Source of the DNA: Solirubrobacter phytolaccae
Lineage (GTDB): Bacteria > Actinomycetota > Thermoleophilia > Solirubrobacterales > Solirubrobacteraceae
Length of the DNA: 64,000 bases
NCBI RefSeq assembly: GCF_027587195.1
Contig: NZ_JAPDDP010000023.1
Location: forward strand, 30,231-94,230
Direction of reading: 5' to 3'
The notes under the pieces were generated by a model. That model was not told the origin of the DNA. It saw nothing but the letters and a program-made list of their open reading frames with translations, and did no database searches. Both the position numbers and the translations under genes were made by a program. Below, piece after piece: positions 8,179-17,855 of the stretch; position 1 is the stretch's first letter; each line of letters opens with the position of its first letter.

Positions 8179-8843
8179 CCGATCAGCTGCCCGTCACGGA
8201 GGGTGAGGACGCGGTCGGCGATGTTCGCCGCGGCCGTCTCGTGCGTGACCATCACGACCGCACGACCCTCTTCCGCTCCCGCACGCAGCAGGCGCAGCAC
8301 TTCGGCGCCCGCGGTCGTATCCAGGTTGCCGGTCGGCTCGTCGGCGAGCAGCACGGGCGGGTCGTTGACCAGCGCCCGGGCGATCGCGAAGCGCTGCTGC
8401 TCGCCGCCGCTGAGCTGGTGGGGGAGCGAGCGGGCGACCTCGCGCAGGCCGAGCCGGTCGATCAGGTCCTGCCCGCGTGCCGCCGCGTCGGGAGCGGCTC
8501 CGCGCACGCGGCCGGCGAGCAGGACGTTCGCCTCGCCGCTGAGCTCGGGCAGCAGGTGGAAGAACTGGAAGACGAAGCCGATCCGGCGCCGCCGCAGCCG
8601 CGACAGCGCCCGTTCGCTCGTGCCCGTGACGGGCTCGCCGGCCACAGAGATCGTCCCCGCGTCCGGCCGGTCCAGCCCGCCGACCAGGTGCAGCATCGTC
8701 GACTTGCCGGTGCCGGAGCGCCCGAGGATCGCCACCACCTCGCCCGGGTGGACGTGGAGCGACGCGCCGTCCAGCACGCGTCGCGCGGCCCGGCCTTCCC
8801 CGAACGACTTCACGACGCCCGTAGCGGCGATCACGGCGGCCAT
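8175..8843 (-). CDS. ABC transporter ATP-binding protein, LolD/MacB type
   Basis: 222 residues, a single nucleotide-binding domain. Walker A is GRSGTGKST, the Q-loop lies in FVFQFFHLLPELS, the signature is LSGGEQQR, Walker B is VLLADEPT, and the switch histidine is in VMVTHE. The FQFFHLLPELS wording and short length are those of the LolD/MacB/FtsE class that powers FtsX-type permeases. It heads the leftward operon ATPase-permease-phosphoesterase-TetR, each pair overlapping or two bases apart. The strong hairpin at 8870-8892 separates it from msrB upstream. Confidence 0.93.
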   Translation of the reverse strand: MAAVIAATGVVKSFGEGRAARRVLDGASLHVHPGEVVAILGRSGTGKSTMLHLVGGLDRPDAGTISVAGEPVTGTSERALSRLRRRRIGFVFQFFHLLPELSGEANVLLAGRVRGAAPDAAARGQDLIDRLGLREVARSLPHQLSGGEQQRFAIARALVNDPPVLLADEPTGNLDTTAGAEVLRLLRAGAEEGRAVVMVTHETAAANIADRVLTLRDGQLIG

Positions 8844-8869
8844 CTACCCACCGTAGGCCGCTCTATAAA

Positions 8870-8892
8870 GCCCCGCTCACGGGGAGCGGGGC
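8870..8892 (-). terminator. Rho-independent terminator of msrB
   Basis: GCCCCGCTC (8870-8878) and GAGCGGGGC (8884-8892) form a perfect 9-bp stem with a 5-base loop. Read leftward it is followed by TTTATAG, a short T-rich tail. It lies 8 bases past the msrB stop and before the ABC operon. Confidence 0.8.
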
Positions 8893-8900
8893 GGGTGTGC

Positions 8901-9299
8901 CTACTTGGCCTCGAGGTCCAGCGCCGCGCTGTTGATGCAGTAGCGCAGGCCGCCGGCGTCGCGCGGGCCGTCCGGGAACACGTGACCGAGGTGGCCACCG
9001 CACTTCTTGCAGGTCACCTCGGTGCGGACCATGCCGTGCGAGCGGTCCTCCTTGACGTCCACGTTCTCGGCGAACGCGGGCTCGGTGAAGGACGGCCAGC
9101 CGGAACCGGACTCGAACTTGGTGTCGCTCGAGAACAGCTCGGCCCCGCAGCCGGCACAGCGGAACATGCCGTCCTCGTGGTTGTCCCAGTACTTGCCCGT
9201 GAAGGCCCGCTCGGTGCCGGCCTGCCGGAGCACCGCGTACTGCTCGGGCGTGAGCTCCTCACGCCACTGCGCGTCAGTCTTCTCAATCTCAGTCGCCAT
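8901..9299 (-). CDS. msrB: Peptide-methionine (R)-S-oxide reductase MsrB
   Basis: 132 residues, the full MsrB domain. It reduces the R-epimer of methionine sulfoxide in oxidised proteins, usually with thioredoxin. Two zinc-binding CxxC pairs are present (CAGC, CKKC), with the conserved SGSGWPSF and [12 protein letters not shown] holding the catalytic cysteine. An upstream resolving cysteine is not obvious. The ATG at 9299 lies seven bases after TAGAAT, which looks like a -10 element for a leaderless transcript. A 52-residue reading frame lies 10 bases upstream. Confidence 0.95.
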   Translation of the reverse strand: MATEIEKTDAQWREELTPEQYAVLRQAGTERAFTGKYWDNHEDGMFRCAGCGAELFSSDTKFESGSGWPSFTEPAFAENVDVKEDRSHGMVRTEVTCKKCGGHLGHVFPDGPRDAGGLRYCINSAALDLEAK

Positions 9300-9306
9300 G
9301 ACTCAC

Positions 9307-9312
9307 ATTCTA
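9307..9312 (-). promoter_or_regulatory. Possible -10 element (TAGAAT) of a leaderless msrB transcript
   Basis: Read leftward, TAGAAT is followed by seven bases and then the msrB ATG, the spacing expected if transcription begins at the start codon. It overlaps the stop codon of the small upstream gene. No convincing -35 box is visible. Confidence 0.35.
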
Positions 9313-9468
9313 GACGGCGATGCGAGTGCTCCTGCGCCGTGGAAGGCGGATCGAGAACGACCATCCCACGCGGCCACGAGCGGTGCGGCCGCGGCGGCGC
9401 GTGTCGGCGTCAGAGCGCAGCGCCTGCGACTGCGCGTCGGCGTACATCGTCATCAGCTGGGGGTGCAT
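9310..9468 (-). CDS. Small basic protein of unknown function (52 aa)
   Basis: Starts MHPQLMTMYADAQSQALRSD and continues with an arginine-rich stretch (DTRRRGRTARGR) and a basic tail. The shape, a short amphipathic helix beginning MxPxL followed by alanine/arginine-rich helix, is common among tiny actinobacterial proteins of unknown role. There is no strong ribosome binding site before the ATG at 9468. It ends 10 bases before msrB and could be co-transcribed with it. No function is assigned; it may not be expressed. Confidence 0.45.
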   Translation of the reverse strand: MHPQLMTMYADAQSQALRSDADTRRRGRTARGRVGWSFSIRLPRRRSTRIAV

Positions 9469-9575
9469 GAGAGCCAGTCTGCGGCTACGAGGCAATCCGC
9501 ACATCGGGCGTTCGGAGCGAGCTGCGGCGCCGCACCCCTTAGGGCCGTCGGGCGCCTCCCTTACGCTTCTGAGGC

Positions 9576-10034
9576 ATGACGCATCAGGCCGAGGTTCAGG
9601 CGATCCTGGCCGGGGCGCGAGCCGAGCGGGCGGCACTGCTCGCACAGCTCTCGCCCGCGCTCCAGGCGTCGCTGCCGGTGGACGCCACCGGCATCTCGCA
9701 GGCGCTCGACCACCTCGGCGACGCGGCCGGGCTCGACGTCCACCGTGAGCAGGTCGAGGCGCACAAGACGAACGCCGCCGTGCTCCACGGGCGCGTGTTC
9801 GGGCGCGCGCCGCTGTCGGCCGACACGGTGCTCGCGGCGTTCGTGGACGGCGCCCGCGTGCGCGCGGGCATGCTCACCCATCTGGCGGACGCGGTCGGCG
9901 GGGAGGAGCTCGTGATCGACGTCGGCCGGGTGCTCGAACGGCACCCGCCGGACCGCGATCTTCCCGCGGCCTACGAGGCTCAGGAACACGCCGCGGTCGT
10001 CATCGCAAGACACCTCGACGAAGCCGCACGCTAG
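9576..10034 (+). CDS. Conserved-looking protein of unknown function, mostly helical
   Basis: 152 residues, no signal peptide or membrane helix. Alanine- and leucine-rich helices dominate ([32 protein letters not shown]), with a C-terminal [16 protein letters not shown] do not recognise the family. A TTACGCT sequence upstream may be a -10 element. The gene precedes transketolase with a 40-base gap that holds a hairpin, so it may share the transketolase transcript. Coding is supported by codon pattern and the clean start and stop; function is unknown. Confidence 0.65.
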   Translation: MTHQAEVQAILAGARAERAALLAQLSPALQASLPVDATGISQALDHLGDAAGLDVHREQVEAHKTNAAVLHGRVFGRAPLSADTVLAAFVDGARVRAGMLTHLADAVGGEELVIDVGRVLERHPPDRDLPAAYEAQEHAAVVIARHLDEAAR

Positions 10035-10061
10035 CGTCCGGGGTCGCGTTATCCCGACCCC
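10029..10061 (+). promoter_or_regulatory. GCTAGCGTCC motif and hairpin upstream of transketolase
   Basis: CGCTAGCGTCC overlaps the end of the previous gene and recurs upstream of pgi (near 13775), where TAGCGT could be a -10 box. Next to it GGGGTCG (10040-10046) and CGACCCC (10055-10061) form a 7-bp hairpin just before the GGAGG that serves transketolase. It could act as weak terminator or attenuator; no T tract follows. Confidence 0.35.
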
Positions 10062-10074
10062 CTGGAGGCAAGCG

Positions 10075-12087
10075 TTGTCCGTCGCAGAAGATCGGTCCAC
10101 CCTCGACGAGCTCTGCGTGAACACGATCCGCACCCTCTCGATGGATGCGGTCCAGAAGGCCAACTCCGGCCACCCTGGCACGCCGATGGCGCTCGCGCCG
10201 CTCGCGTACGTGCTCTACACGCGCGTCATGGAGCACAACCCCGGCAACGCCAACTGGGCTGATCGCGACCGCTTCGTCCTGTCGTGCGGGCACGCGTCGA
10301 TGCTCCTGTACTCGACGCTGTACCTGACCGGGTACGGGCTCACGCTCGACGACCTCAAGAACTTCCGTCAGCTCGGCTCGCCGACCGCCGGGCACCCGGA
10401 GTACGGCCACGCCGCCGGCATCGAGACGACGACCGGGCCGCTCGGCCAGGGCATCTCGACCGCCGTGGGCATGGCGCTGGGCGAGCGCATGCTGGCCGAG
10501 CGCTACAACCGCGAAGGCCACGAGATCGTCGATCACTACACGTACGTGATCGCGTCCGACGGCGACCTGCAGGAGGGCATCGCCTCCGAGGCCTCCTCGC
10601 TCGCCGGTCACCTCGGGCTCGGCCGCCTCATCTCGTTCTGGGACGACAACCACATCTCGATCGAGGGCGACACCGCGATCTCCTTCACCGAGGACGTCGC
10701 CGCCCGCTATGAGGCCTACGGCTGGCACGTGCAGAACCTGGGCGAGGACATCGGCCTGGACCGGATCGAGGAGGCGCTCGCGAACGCGAAGGACGTCACC
10801 GACAAGCCGTCGCTGATCGTCGTCCGCACGCACATCGCCCCGGGCTCGCCGAACAAGCAGGACACGCACGAGGCGCACGGCTCGCCGCTCGGCGAGGACG
10901 AGATCAAGCTCACCAAGCAGGCCTACAACTGGCCGTCGGAGGAGCCGTTCTTCGTGCCGGAGGAGGCGCTCGCGCACTTCCGCGAGTGCGAGACCAAGGG
11001 CGAAGAGGTCGAGTCGGCCTGGAACGAGAAGTTCGCGGCCTACCGTGAGGCGTTCCCGGAGCTGGCCGACCAGTACGAGCGCCAGCTCGCGCACAAGCTG
11101 CCCGAGGGCTGGGACGCGGAGGTGCCGACCAAGGGCCCGGACGCCGGCTCGATCGCCACGCGCAAGTCGTCCTCGGACGTCATCCAGTGGGCGGCCGCGC
11201 AGGTGCCGGAGCTGATCGGCGGCAGCGCCGACCTCGCCCCGTCGACGCTGACGCTGATCAAGGGCGCCGAGTCGGTCAACACCGCCAGCTACGGCGGTCG
11301 CAACCTGCACTTCGGCATCCGCGAGCACGGCATGGGCGCGATCGTCAACGGCCTCACGCTCAGCGGCTTCCGCGCCTTCGGCGCCGGCTTCTTCATCTTC
11401 AGCGACTACATGAAGGCGTCGATCCGCCTCTCGGCGCTGATGGGCATCCCGTCGACCTTCGTCTTCACGCACGACTCGATCGGCGTCGGCGAGGACGGCC
11501 CGACCCACCAGCCGATCGAGCAGCTCGCCACGCTGCGCGCGACGCCGAACATCAACGTCGTGCGGCCCGCGGACTTCAACGAGACCGCGCTGGCCTGGCG
11601 CTTCGCGCTGTCCGCGACGAAGACGCCGACGGCCCTCGCGCTGTCCCGTCAGGGCGTGCCGACGCTCGACCCGGCCACGGTCCCGAGCGACGCGATCGAG
11701 CGCGGCGCCTACGTGCTCAAGGACGCCGACGGCGAGCCCGACCTGATCCTGATCGCGTCCGGCACCGAGGTCGCGGTCGCCGACGACGCCCGCGAGCTGC
11801 TCGTGGCCGAGGGCGTCAAGGTGCGTCTCGTGTCCGCCCCGTGCCTGGACCGCTTCGAGGCCCAGGACCAGGCCTACCGCGACTCCGTGCTGCCGCCGTC
11901 GGTCACGTCCCGCGTGGCCGTCGAGGCCGCGGCGCCGCTGGGCTGGCACCGCTGGGTCGGCGACCGCGGCGCGGTCGTGGCCATGACGACGTTCGGCGCC
12001 TCCGCTCCGGCCGGCGCCCTCTACAAGCACTTCGGGTTCACGGGCGAGAACGTCGCCGACGTGGCCCGCGGCGTCCTCGCTTCCTAA
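10075..12087 (+). CDS. tkt: Transketolase
   Basis: 670 residues, full length. Thiamine-diphosphate enzyme of the non-oxidative pentose phosphate pathway, moving two-carbon units between ketose and aldose phosphates. Visible landmarks: [27 protein letters not shown], the cofactor motif SDGDLQEG...DDN, and the second-domain [16 protein letters not shown]. The start is TTG at 10075, backed by CTGGAGG six bases upstream. It reads toward an inverted chemoreceptor gene and shares a two-way terminator with it; the rest of the pathway lies just beyond. Transaldolase, often next to transketolase, is not in the window. Confidence 0.97.
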   Translation: MSVAEDRSTLDELCVNTIRTLSMDAVQKANSGHPGTPMALAPLAYVLYTRVMEHNPGNANWADRDRFVLSCGHASMLLYSTLYLTGYGLTLDDLKNFRQLGSPTAGHPEYGHAAGIETTTGPLGQGISTAVGMALGERMLAERYNREGHEIVDHYTYVIASDGDLQEGIASEASSLAGHLGLGRLISFWDDNHISIEGDTAISFTEDVAARYEAYGWHVQNLGEDIGLDRIEEALANAKDVTDKPSLIVVRTHIAPGSPNKQDTHEAHGSPLGEDEIKLTKQAYNWPSEEPFFVPEEALAHFRECETKGEEVESAWNEKFAAYREAFPELADQYERQLAHKLPEGWDAEVPTKGPDAGSIATRKSSSDVIQWAAAQVPELIGGSADLAPSTLTLIKGAESVNTASYGGRNLHFGIREHGMGAIVNGLTLSGFRAFGAGFFIFSDYMKASIRLSALMGIPSTFVFTHDSIGVGEDGPTHQPIEQLATLRATPNINVVRPADFNETALAWRFALSATKTPTALALSRQGVPTLDPATVPSDAIERGAYVLKDADGEPDLILIASGTEVAVADDARELLVAEGVKVRLVSAPCLDRFEAQDQAYRDSVLPPSVTSRVAVEAAAPLGWHRWVGDRGAVVAMTTFGASAPAGALYKHFGFTGENVADVARGVLAS

Positions 12088-12109
12088 AGAGGGACTGTCC
12101 CGCTTTAGG
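12083..12109. terminator. Bidirectional terminator between tkt and the chemoreceptor gene
   Basis: CCTAAAG (12083-12089) pairs with CTTTAGG (12103-12109) and GGGA (12091-12094) with TCCC (12098-12101) around a 3-base loop. It fills the 23-base gap between two convergent stop codons and can serve both strands. Confidence 0.7.
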
Positions 12110-12110
12110 T

Positions 12111-13730
12111 TCAGCGCGCGACGGTGAACTGAACCACGAGGTCCTTCAGCGCATCGGCGGCCGAGTCCAGACGGGCCGCCGAGGCGCTGAGCGCCCCTGC
12201 CGTCGCCGCGGTCTGCTGGGTGGACGCGGCGACTTCCTGGGTCGTGGCCGAGGAGGACTCGGCCAGCGTGGCCAGCTCGGACATGCGCCCGCGGGTGTCC
12301 TCCGCGTAGCGCGCGGCCTCGACGGACGCGCCCGTGATGACGGACACGCGCTCCGCGACCGAGCGGGCCGAGGAGGCGATGTCCTCGAACTCGCCGCGGG
12401 AGCGGGCGACCGTCGCGACCGACTTCTCGGTGCGGGAGGCGCCCTCGCCGGCGAGCTTGGCGACGCGCTCGGTCATGCGGCCGATGTCGTTGATGATCTC
12501 GCTCGTGGAGCCCGCGGCCTCCGCGGACTCCTCGGCCAGCTTGCGAACCTCGTCCGCGACGACGGCGAAGCCCTTGCCGCTCTCGCCGGCGCGGGCGGCC
12601 TCGATCGCGGCGTTCAGCGCCAGCAGGTTGGTCTGCTCGGCGATCGCGGTGATCGTGCCGACGAAGCCGGTGATCTCGGCGGAGCGGCGGACCAGCGCGC
12701 CGGACGCGTCCATGATCGCCGCGGCCGACTCCTCGACCGCGCTCATCGCGACGCGGGCGTCGTCGGCGGTCGCCATGCCGCGCTCGGCGTCGCTCAGCGC
12801 CGCGGACGCGGCCTCCGCGGCCGACTCGGCGGCGCCGCGGGCGCGGTCCACGGCCGAAGCGGCTTCACCCGCGGCCTCGCCGGCCTCGAGCACCAGCCGC
12901 GCCTGACGCTCGGTCACGGTCGCGACCATGTTCACGGCACCCGCGATCTCTTCGCTCGAACGCTCGGAGTCGGCGCTCGCCTGCGACACCTCGCCCGACG
13001 TCGCGGAGATCTCCAGGGCCGTCGACTGGATCGTCTCGACCAACGTCGCGACCTGCCCGATGCCGGTGCTCAGCAGCGCCGCGGCGCCAGCTCCGGACCC
13101 ACCGACGGCGGTGAGGTCACGCCGCTCGAGCGCGGACGCGAGCACGGCGAGCTGGGCGCGCTCGGCGGCCTCGTCCACGCGCAGCTTGGCGACCGCCAGC
13201 GTCTCGGCCTCCATCGAGCGCGACAGCACGATCAGCACGCCGCTCTCGAACACGACGAACGTCGCGTGCAGGACGACCATCCCCAGCGACAGGTGATCCT
13301 CGGGCATGACCCACAGCGGCGCGCCCGCGTTCTGGAGCACCATGAAGCCCAGGTGGTGGACCGCGATGCCGCCCGCCGCGACCAGCACGATCCGCCAGTC
13401 GCGGTAGACCAGCAGGAACGCCAGCGACGCGAAGAAGTAGAAGTGCATCTCGATCAGGCCGTGCGTCTGGCTCACGAACAGCGCGCCGTAGGCCGGGAAG
13501 CTCAACGCGATGAAGACGCGCGTGGAGAAGGCCCCCGGCGCGCGCTGCGCGATCAAGTACGCGCCGCCGGACACGAGCCCCGCCACCAGCACGGACACGA
13601 CCCACGTGCCGTGCAGCGCCGCGAGGCCGACCGCTGCCGGAAAGTGGAGCACCAGCAGCAGGCTCAGCAGGCGATCCGCGGATCGGCGGACGTCGGTCAA
13701 CTGCTCGTCAGGGGTCGGGACGGTCTCCAT
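12111..13730 (-). CDS. Methyl-accepting chemotaxis-type signalling protein with six-helix membrane sensor
   Basis: 539 residues. Residues 20-175 hold about six membrane helices with almost no outside loop, so no conventional periplasmic sensor. This part is rich in ordered histidines ([31 protein letters not shown]), a layout that suggests bound metal or haem or an intramembrane ligand. The rest is the cytoplasmic coiled coil with the diagnostic hairpin [18 protein letters not shown] and [17 protein letters not shown], which contacts CheA/CheW. No HAMP domain is obvious. No che genes are in the window. The gene is inverted between tkt and pgi. Confidence 0.9.
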   Translation of the reverse strand: METVPTPDEQLTDVRRSADRLLSLLLVLHFPAAVGLAALHGTWVVSVLVAGLVSGGAYLIAQRAPGAFSTRVFIALSFPAYGALFVSQTHGLIEMHFYFFASLAFLLVYRDWRIVLVAAGGIAVHHLGFMVLQNAGAPLWVMPEDHLSLGMVVLHATFVVFESGVLIVLSRSMEAETLAVAKLRVDEAAERAQLAVLASALERRDLTAVGGSGAGAAALLSTGIGQVATLVETIQSTALEISATSGEVSQASADSERSSEEIAGAVNMVATVTERQARLVLEAGEAAGEAASAVDRARGAAESAAEAASAALSDAERGMATADDARVAMSAVEESAAAIMDASGALVRRSAEITGFVGTITAIAEQTNLLALNAAIEAARAGESGKGFAVVADEVRKLAEESAEAAGSTSEIINDIGRMTERVAKLAGEGASRTEKSVATVARSRGEFEDIASSARSVAERVSVITGASVEAARYAEDTRGRMSELATLAESSSATTQEVAASTQQTAATAGALSASAARLDSAADALKDLVVQFTVAR

Positions 13731-13827
13731 GTTCGGTACATCGACCGATCAGGAACTTTTTCGAGTCCGCAGTTCGCTAGCGTCCACGCGCGTACGTCCT
13801 GGAGCCGCCACGGGAAGGAATAGAGCT
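13731..13827. promoter_or_regulatory. Divergent promoter region between chemoreceptor and pgi
   Basis: Ninety-seven bases separate the two divergent starts. A TAGCGT within CGCTAGCGTCC (near 13775-13785) is a candidate -10 box for pgi, matching the motif before transketolase. CGGT...ACCG and GTTC...GGAAC partial dyads lie close to the chemoreceptor start. GGAAGGAA is the pgi ribosome binding site. Assignments are by eye. Confidence 0.4.
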
Positions 13828-15390
13828 ATGAGTGACGTCACGACGATCGAGGCCGACGTCCCCGAGCGCTACGCCGACGCCGTGCAGACCCGCCTACGCC
13901 GCGCCGCCGACGAGGACATCGTCGGCCGCCTGTGGCGCAAGGACGGGACGCTGTGGGCGCCGGAAGGTACGCCGGAGGTGACGAACCGCCTCGGCTGGCT
14001 GGATATCGCCGAGCGCTCCCAGGAGCAGCTCGCCGAACTGCAGGGCCTGCGCGACGAGCTGTTGCGCGACGGCTACACGGACGCCGTCGTGCTCGGCATG
14101 GGTGGCTCGAGCCTCGCCCCAGAGGTGTTCCGCCAGTCGTTCGGCAAGGCCGACACCGGCCTGACGCTGCACGTGCTGGACTCGACCCACCCGCAGGAGG
14201 TCCAGAAGTACCTGGACACGCTCCCGCTGGAGACCACGCTCGCGATCGTGTCGAGCAAGTCCGGCGGGACGATCGAGCCGCTGTCGATGTACAAGGCGTT
14301 CAGCGAGCGCATCGACAGCACCCACTTCGTCGCGGTCACCGACCCCGGCTCGGGGCTCGAGGAGCTCGCCAACGCGAAGGGCTTCCGCCGCGTCTTCTAC
14401 GGCGACCCGGACATCGGCGGCCGCTACAGCGCCCTCAGCGCCTTCGGCCTCGTGCCGGCGGTGGTCGCGGGCTACGACGTGGCCGCCGTGCTCGGGTCGG
14501 CGATCGGCGCGCAGGAGGAGTGCCAGGGCGAACAGGGCAACGCGGGCCTGTGGCTCGGCGTCACGCTCGGCGAGCTGGCCAAGGCCGGCCGCGACAAGCT
14601 CACGTTCGTCGCCGACGCCCCCCTGAGCTCCTACGGCGTCTGGGCCGAGCAGCTCGTCGCCGAGTCCACCGGCAAGCTCGGCCGCGGCATCCTGCCGATC
14701 GCCGACGAGCCGCTGCTGGACCCCGAGCACTACGGCGACGACCGCGTGTTCCTGCACGTCGCGACCGCGCAGGGCAGCAATGCCGCCAAGGTCGCCAAGC
14801 TCAAGGACGCCGGCCACCCGGTGATCACGATCCACGCGCTCGGCCCGACCGACCTCGGCCGGATCTTCTACCTGAGCGAGTTCGCGGTCGCCGTCGCCGG
14901 CTGGGTGCTGGAGATCAACCCGTTCGACCAGCCGAACGTCCAAGAAGCGAAGGACAACACGAACCGGGTCCTCAAGGAGGGTTCCGCCGGTGTCGATGCG
15001 GGAAGCCTGTCCGAGCTGACCGACAGCCTCGAGCCGCCCGCCTACTTCGCGATCATGGGCTATCTGCCGTACTCCTCCGACACGGAAGCCGCGGTCGCGC
15101 GCCTGCGCGAGACGGTGGTCGAGAAGTACAAGGTCGCGACCACCTGGGGCTACGGCCCGCGCTTTTTGCACTCCACCGGCCAGCTGCACAAGGGCGGACC
15201 CAAGACGGGCCGCTTCCTGCAGCTGGTGGACGAGCCCGGGCAGGACCTCGAGATCCCGGGCGAGGACTTCACCTTCAAGACGCTGATCCGCGCTCAGGCG
15301 GACGGCGACCTCGAGACCCTGCGCAGTCACGGCCTACCCGCGGTGCGCATTACGGTCGGCGACATCGACGCCATCAAGGAGCAGCTCTAG
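13828..15390 (+). CDS. pgi: Glucose-6-phosphate isomerase
   Basis: 520 residues. Interconverts glucose 6-phosphate and fructose 6-phosphate. Landmarks: VLGMGGSSLAPEV, the phosphate-binding SKSGGTIEPL, GRYSALSAFGLVPA, and NPFDQPNVQEAKDNT, which corresponds to the family signature near the catalytic lysine. The sequence type is that of the Pgi portion found in actinobacterial transaldolase-Pgi relatives, but no transaldolase domain is attached. The ATG at 13828 has GGAAGGAA upstream; the open frame extends further left only by chance. It is the first gene of the pentose phosphate operon. Confidence 0.95.
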   Translation: MSDVTTIEADVPERYADAVQTRLRRAADEDIVGRLWRKDGTLWAPEGTPEVTNRLGWLDIAERSQEQLAELQGLRDELLRDGYTDAVVLGMGGSSLAPEVFRQSFGKADTGLTLHVLDSTHPQEVQKYLDTLPLETTLAIVSSKSGGTIEPLSMYKAFSERIDSTHFVAVTDPGSGLEELANAKGFRRVFYGDPDIGGRYSALSAFGLVPAVVAGYDVAAVLGSAIGAQEECQGEQGNAGLWLGVTLGELAKAGRDKLTFVADAPLSSYGVWAEQLVAESTGKLGRGILPIADEPLLDPEHYGDDRVFLHVATAQGSNAAKVAKLKDAGHPVITIHALGPTDLGRIFYLSEFAVAVAGWVLEINPFDQPNVQEAKDNTNRVLKEGSAGVDAGSLSELTDSLEPPAYFAIMGYLPYSSDTEAAVARLRETVVEKYKVATTWGYGPRFLHSTGQLHKGGPKTGRFLQLVDEPGQDLEIPGEDFTFKTLIRAQADGDLETLRSHGLPAVRITVGDIDAIKEQL

Positions 15391-15392
15391 AC

Positions 15393-16304
15393 ATGCAGAT
15401 CGGATTCGTCGGCCTCGGCAAGATGGGCGGCAACATGGTCCATCGAATCGAGCGCGACTCGGACCATGAGGTCGTCGCCTTCGACCCGAACCCGGAAGCC
15501 GTCGCCACCGCCGAGGGGCACGGGGCCGTCGGCGCGCACTCGCTCGAGGAGCTCGTCTCCAAGCTCGAGAAGCCGCGCCTGGTCTGGCTGATGGTGCCCT
15601 CGGGCAAGATCACCGAGGACACGATCACGGCCCTCACCGGGCTGCTCGAGGAAGGCGACACGATCGTCGACGGCGGCAACACGAACTGGCACGACGACCA
15701 GCGCCGCTCGAAGGAGCTCGAGCCCAAGGGCATCCGCTACGCGGACGTCGGCACCTCCGGCGGCGTCTGGGGCCTGGACGTCGGCTACTGCATGATGGCC
15801 GGCGGGCCCGACGAGTCGATCGCCCACCTGAAGCCGATCCTCGACGTGCTTGCGCCGCCGGACGGCTGGCGCCACTTCGGCGCGGCGGGCGCCGGGCACT
15901 TCGTGAAGATGGTCCACAACGGCGTCGAGTACGGGATGATGCAGGCCTACGCCGAGGGCTTCGACCTCATGCACGCCGCGCCGTTCCCGATCGAGCTCAA
16001 GGAGGTCGCGGGGCTGTGGAACCGCGGCTCGGTCGTCCGCTCGTGGCTGTGTGAGCTCGCCGAGCTCGCCTTCGAGCAGGAGGGCAACGACCTCGCGCGC
16101 CTCGTCGGCTACGTCGACGACTCCGGCGAGGGCCGCTGGATGATGAACGACGGCATCGAGATGGCCGTCCCGACCCCCGCCCTGGCCGCGAGCCTCTACG
16201 CGCGCTTCTACTCGCGCAAGGAAGGCGACTACGCGGCGCGCGTGCTCGCCGCGCTGCGCAACCAGTTCGGCGGCCACGCCGTGAAGAAGGTCGAGGAGAC
16301 CTGA
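15393..16304 (+). CDS. gnd: 6-phosphogluconate dehydrogenase, decarboxylating, short NAD-type form
   Basis: 303 residues, the short form of the enzyme (long NADP-dependent forms are about 470). Converts 6-phosphogluconate to ribulose 5-phosphate, CO2 and a reduced nicotinamide. The Rossmann motif GFVGLGKMGGNM is followed by VVAFDPNP; an aspartate there, instead of NRT, favours NAD over NADP. Catalytic blocks DVGTSGGVWG and HFVKMVHNGVEYGMMQAYAE are intact. It starts two bases after the pgi stop and ends one base before zwf, so it is certainly co-transcribed. Confidence 0.95.
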   Translation: MQIGFVGLGKMGGNMVHRIERDSDHEVVAFDPNPEAVATAEGHGAVGAHSLEELVSKLEKPRLVWLMVPSGKITEDTITALTGLLEEGDTIVDGGNTNWHDDQRRSKELEPKGIRYADVGTSGGVWGLDVGYCMMAGGPDESIAHLKPILDVLAPPDGWRHFGAAGAGHFVKMVHNGVEYGMMQAYAEGFDLMHAAPFPIELKEVAGLWNRGSVVRSWLCELAELAFEQEGNDLARLVGYVDDSGEGRWMMNDGIEMAVPTPALAASLYARFYSRKEGDYAARVLAALRNQFGGHAVKKVEET

Positions 16305-16305
16305 G

Positions 16306-17850
16306 ATGGCGGTGGACGTCAAGCCCGACCCGCAGTCCATCGGCGAGAACCCGCTGATCGAGGGCCTCGAGCGGCTGCCGGTCCCGGCGACCACGCTGAC
16401 GATCTTCGGCGCCACGGGTGACCTCGCCCACCGCAAGCTGCTGCCCGCGCTCTACAACCTCGCCCACGAGGGCGCGCTGCCGGAGCGCTTCAACCTGATC
16501 GGCATCTCGCGGCGGGAGATGCCCGACGACGAGTTCCGCGAGCTCGCGCGCAACGCGATCGTCAAGTACTCGCGGCGCGAGACCGACCCGACCGTGCTCG
16601 AGGGCCTGCTCGGCCGCGTGCGCTACGTCGGGTTCTCGTTCGACGACGTCGCGAGCTACGCGAAGCTCAAGAAGGTCATCGAGGAGCTCGACGAGGAGGG
16701 CGGCGGCAAGCTCAACCGCGCGTTCTACCTGTCGACGGCGCCCGAGTTCTTCCCGGTGATCGTCGGGGCGCTCAAGGAAGCCGACCTCAACTACGACGCC
16801 GACGTCGACGTGCGCTGCATCATCGAGAAGCCGTTCGGCACGGACCTCGAGTCCGCGGTCGAGCTGCAGGCCGTGGTCGAGCACGTCTTCCGCGAGAACC
16901 AGGTCTACCGCATCGATCACTACCTGGGCAAGGAGACCGTCCAGAACGTGATGGCGTTCCGGTTCGCGAACTTCATGTTCGAGCCGGTCTGGAACCGCAA
17001 CTACATCGAGAACATCCAGATCACCGCCGCCGAGGACATCGGCATCGGGACCCGCGCGGGTTACTACGACCAGGCCGGCGCGCTGCGTGACCTCGTCCAG
17101 AACCACATGCTCCAGCTGCTCACGCTCGTGTGCATGGAGCCGCCCGCCTCCTTCGAGGCCGACAAGGTCCGCGACGAGAAGGTCAAGGTCCTGCAGTCGA
17201 TCACCCCGCCGACGCCGGAGGAGGTGCGCGAGTGCACGGTGCGCGCGCAGTACACCGCCGGTGACGAAGGCGGCGAGGACGTCGGCGGCTACCTCCAGGA
17301 GGAGGGCGTGCCCGACGACTCGCGCACGGAGACGTACGCGGCGATCAAGCTCGAGGTCCACAACTGGCGCTGGGCGGGCGTGCCGATCTACCTGCGCACG
17401 GGCAAGCGGCTCACGCGCAAGGTGACCGAGATCGCGGTGCAGCTCAAGCCGGTCCCGCACCTCGCGTTCCAGTCGCACGGCAGCGTCGGCGTCCAGCCGA
17501 ACCAGCTCGTGCTCACCATGCAGCCCAACGAAGGCGTGTCGCTGTCGCTGGGGGCGAAGATCCCCGGCTCGAGCATGCGCATCCGGCCGGTGAACATGGA
17601 GTTCCTCTACGGCTCGGCGTTCATGTCGCAGTCGCCGGAGGCGTACGAGCGGCTGATCATGGACGCGATGCGCGGCGAGGCGACGCTCTTCACCCGCAAC
17701 GACGAGGTGATCGCCCAGTGGTCGATCATCGACCCGATCTTGAAGGCGTGGGCCGCGGACGACGAGCCGCTGCACACCTACGAGTCGGGCACTGCCGGGC
17801 CGAAGGCCGCCGACGAGCTGATTGCGCCGCACAAGTGGCGAGGCCTCTGA
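16306..17850 (+). CDS. zwf: Glucose-6-phosphate 1-dehydrogenase
   Basis: 514 residues, usual length. Oxidises glucose 6-phosphate to 6-phosphogluconolactone, normally making NADPH. The N-terminal coenzyme motif is FGATGDLAHRKLLPALY, and the substrate/catalytic motif RIDHYLGKE holds the reactive histidine region; EKPFGTDLESA precedes it. The start ATG is one base after the gnd stop. opcA follows five bases later, as expected for a pair where OpcA is needed for full G6PDH activity. Confidence 0.97.
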   Translation: MAVDVKPDPQSIGENPLIEGLERLPVPATTLTIFGATGDLAHRKLLPALYNLAHEGALPERFNLIGISRREMPDDEFRELARNAIVKYSRRETDPTVLEGLLGRVRYVGFSFDDVASYAKLKKVIEELDEEGGGKLNRAFYLSTAPEFFPVIVGALKEADLNYDADVDVRCIIEKPFGTDLESAVELQAVVEHVFRENQVYRIDHYLGKETVQNVMAFRFANFMFEPVWNRNYIENIQITAAEDIGIGTRAGYYDQAGALRDLVQNHMLQLLTLVCMEPPASFEADKVRDEKVKVLQSITPPTPEEVRECTVRAQYTAGDEGGEDVGGYLQEEGVPDDSRTETYAAIKLEVHNWRWAGVPIYLRTGKRLTRKVTEIAVQLKPVPHLAFQSHGSVGVQPNQLVLTMQPNEGVSLSLGAKIPGSSMRIRPVNMEFLYGSAFMSQSPEAYERLIMDAMRGEATLFTRNDEVIAQWSIIDPILKAWAADDEPLHTYESGTAGPKAADELIAPHKWRGL

Positions 17851-17855
17851 GCGCC

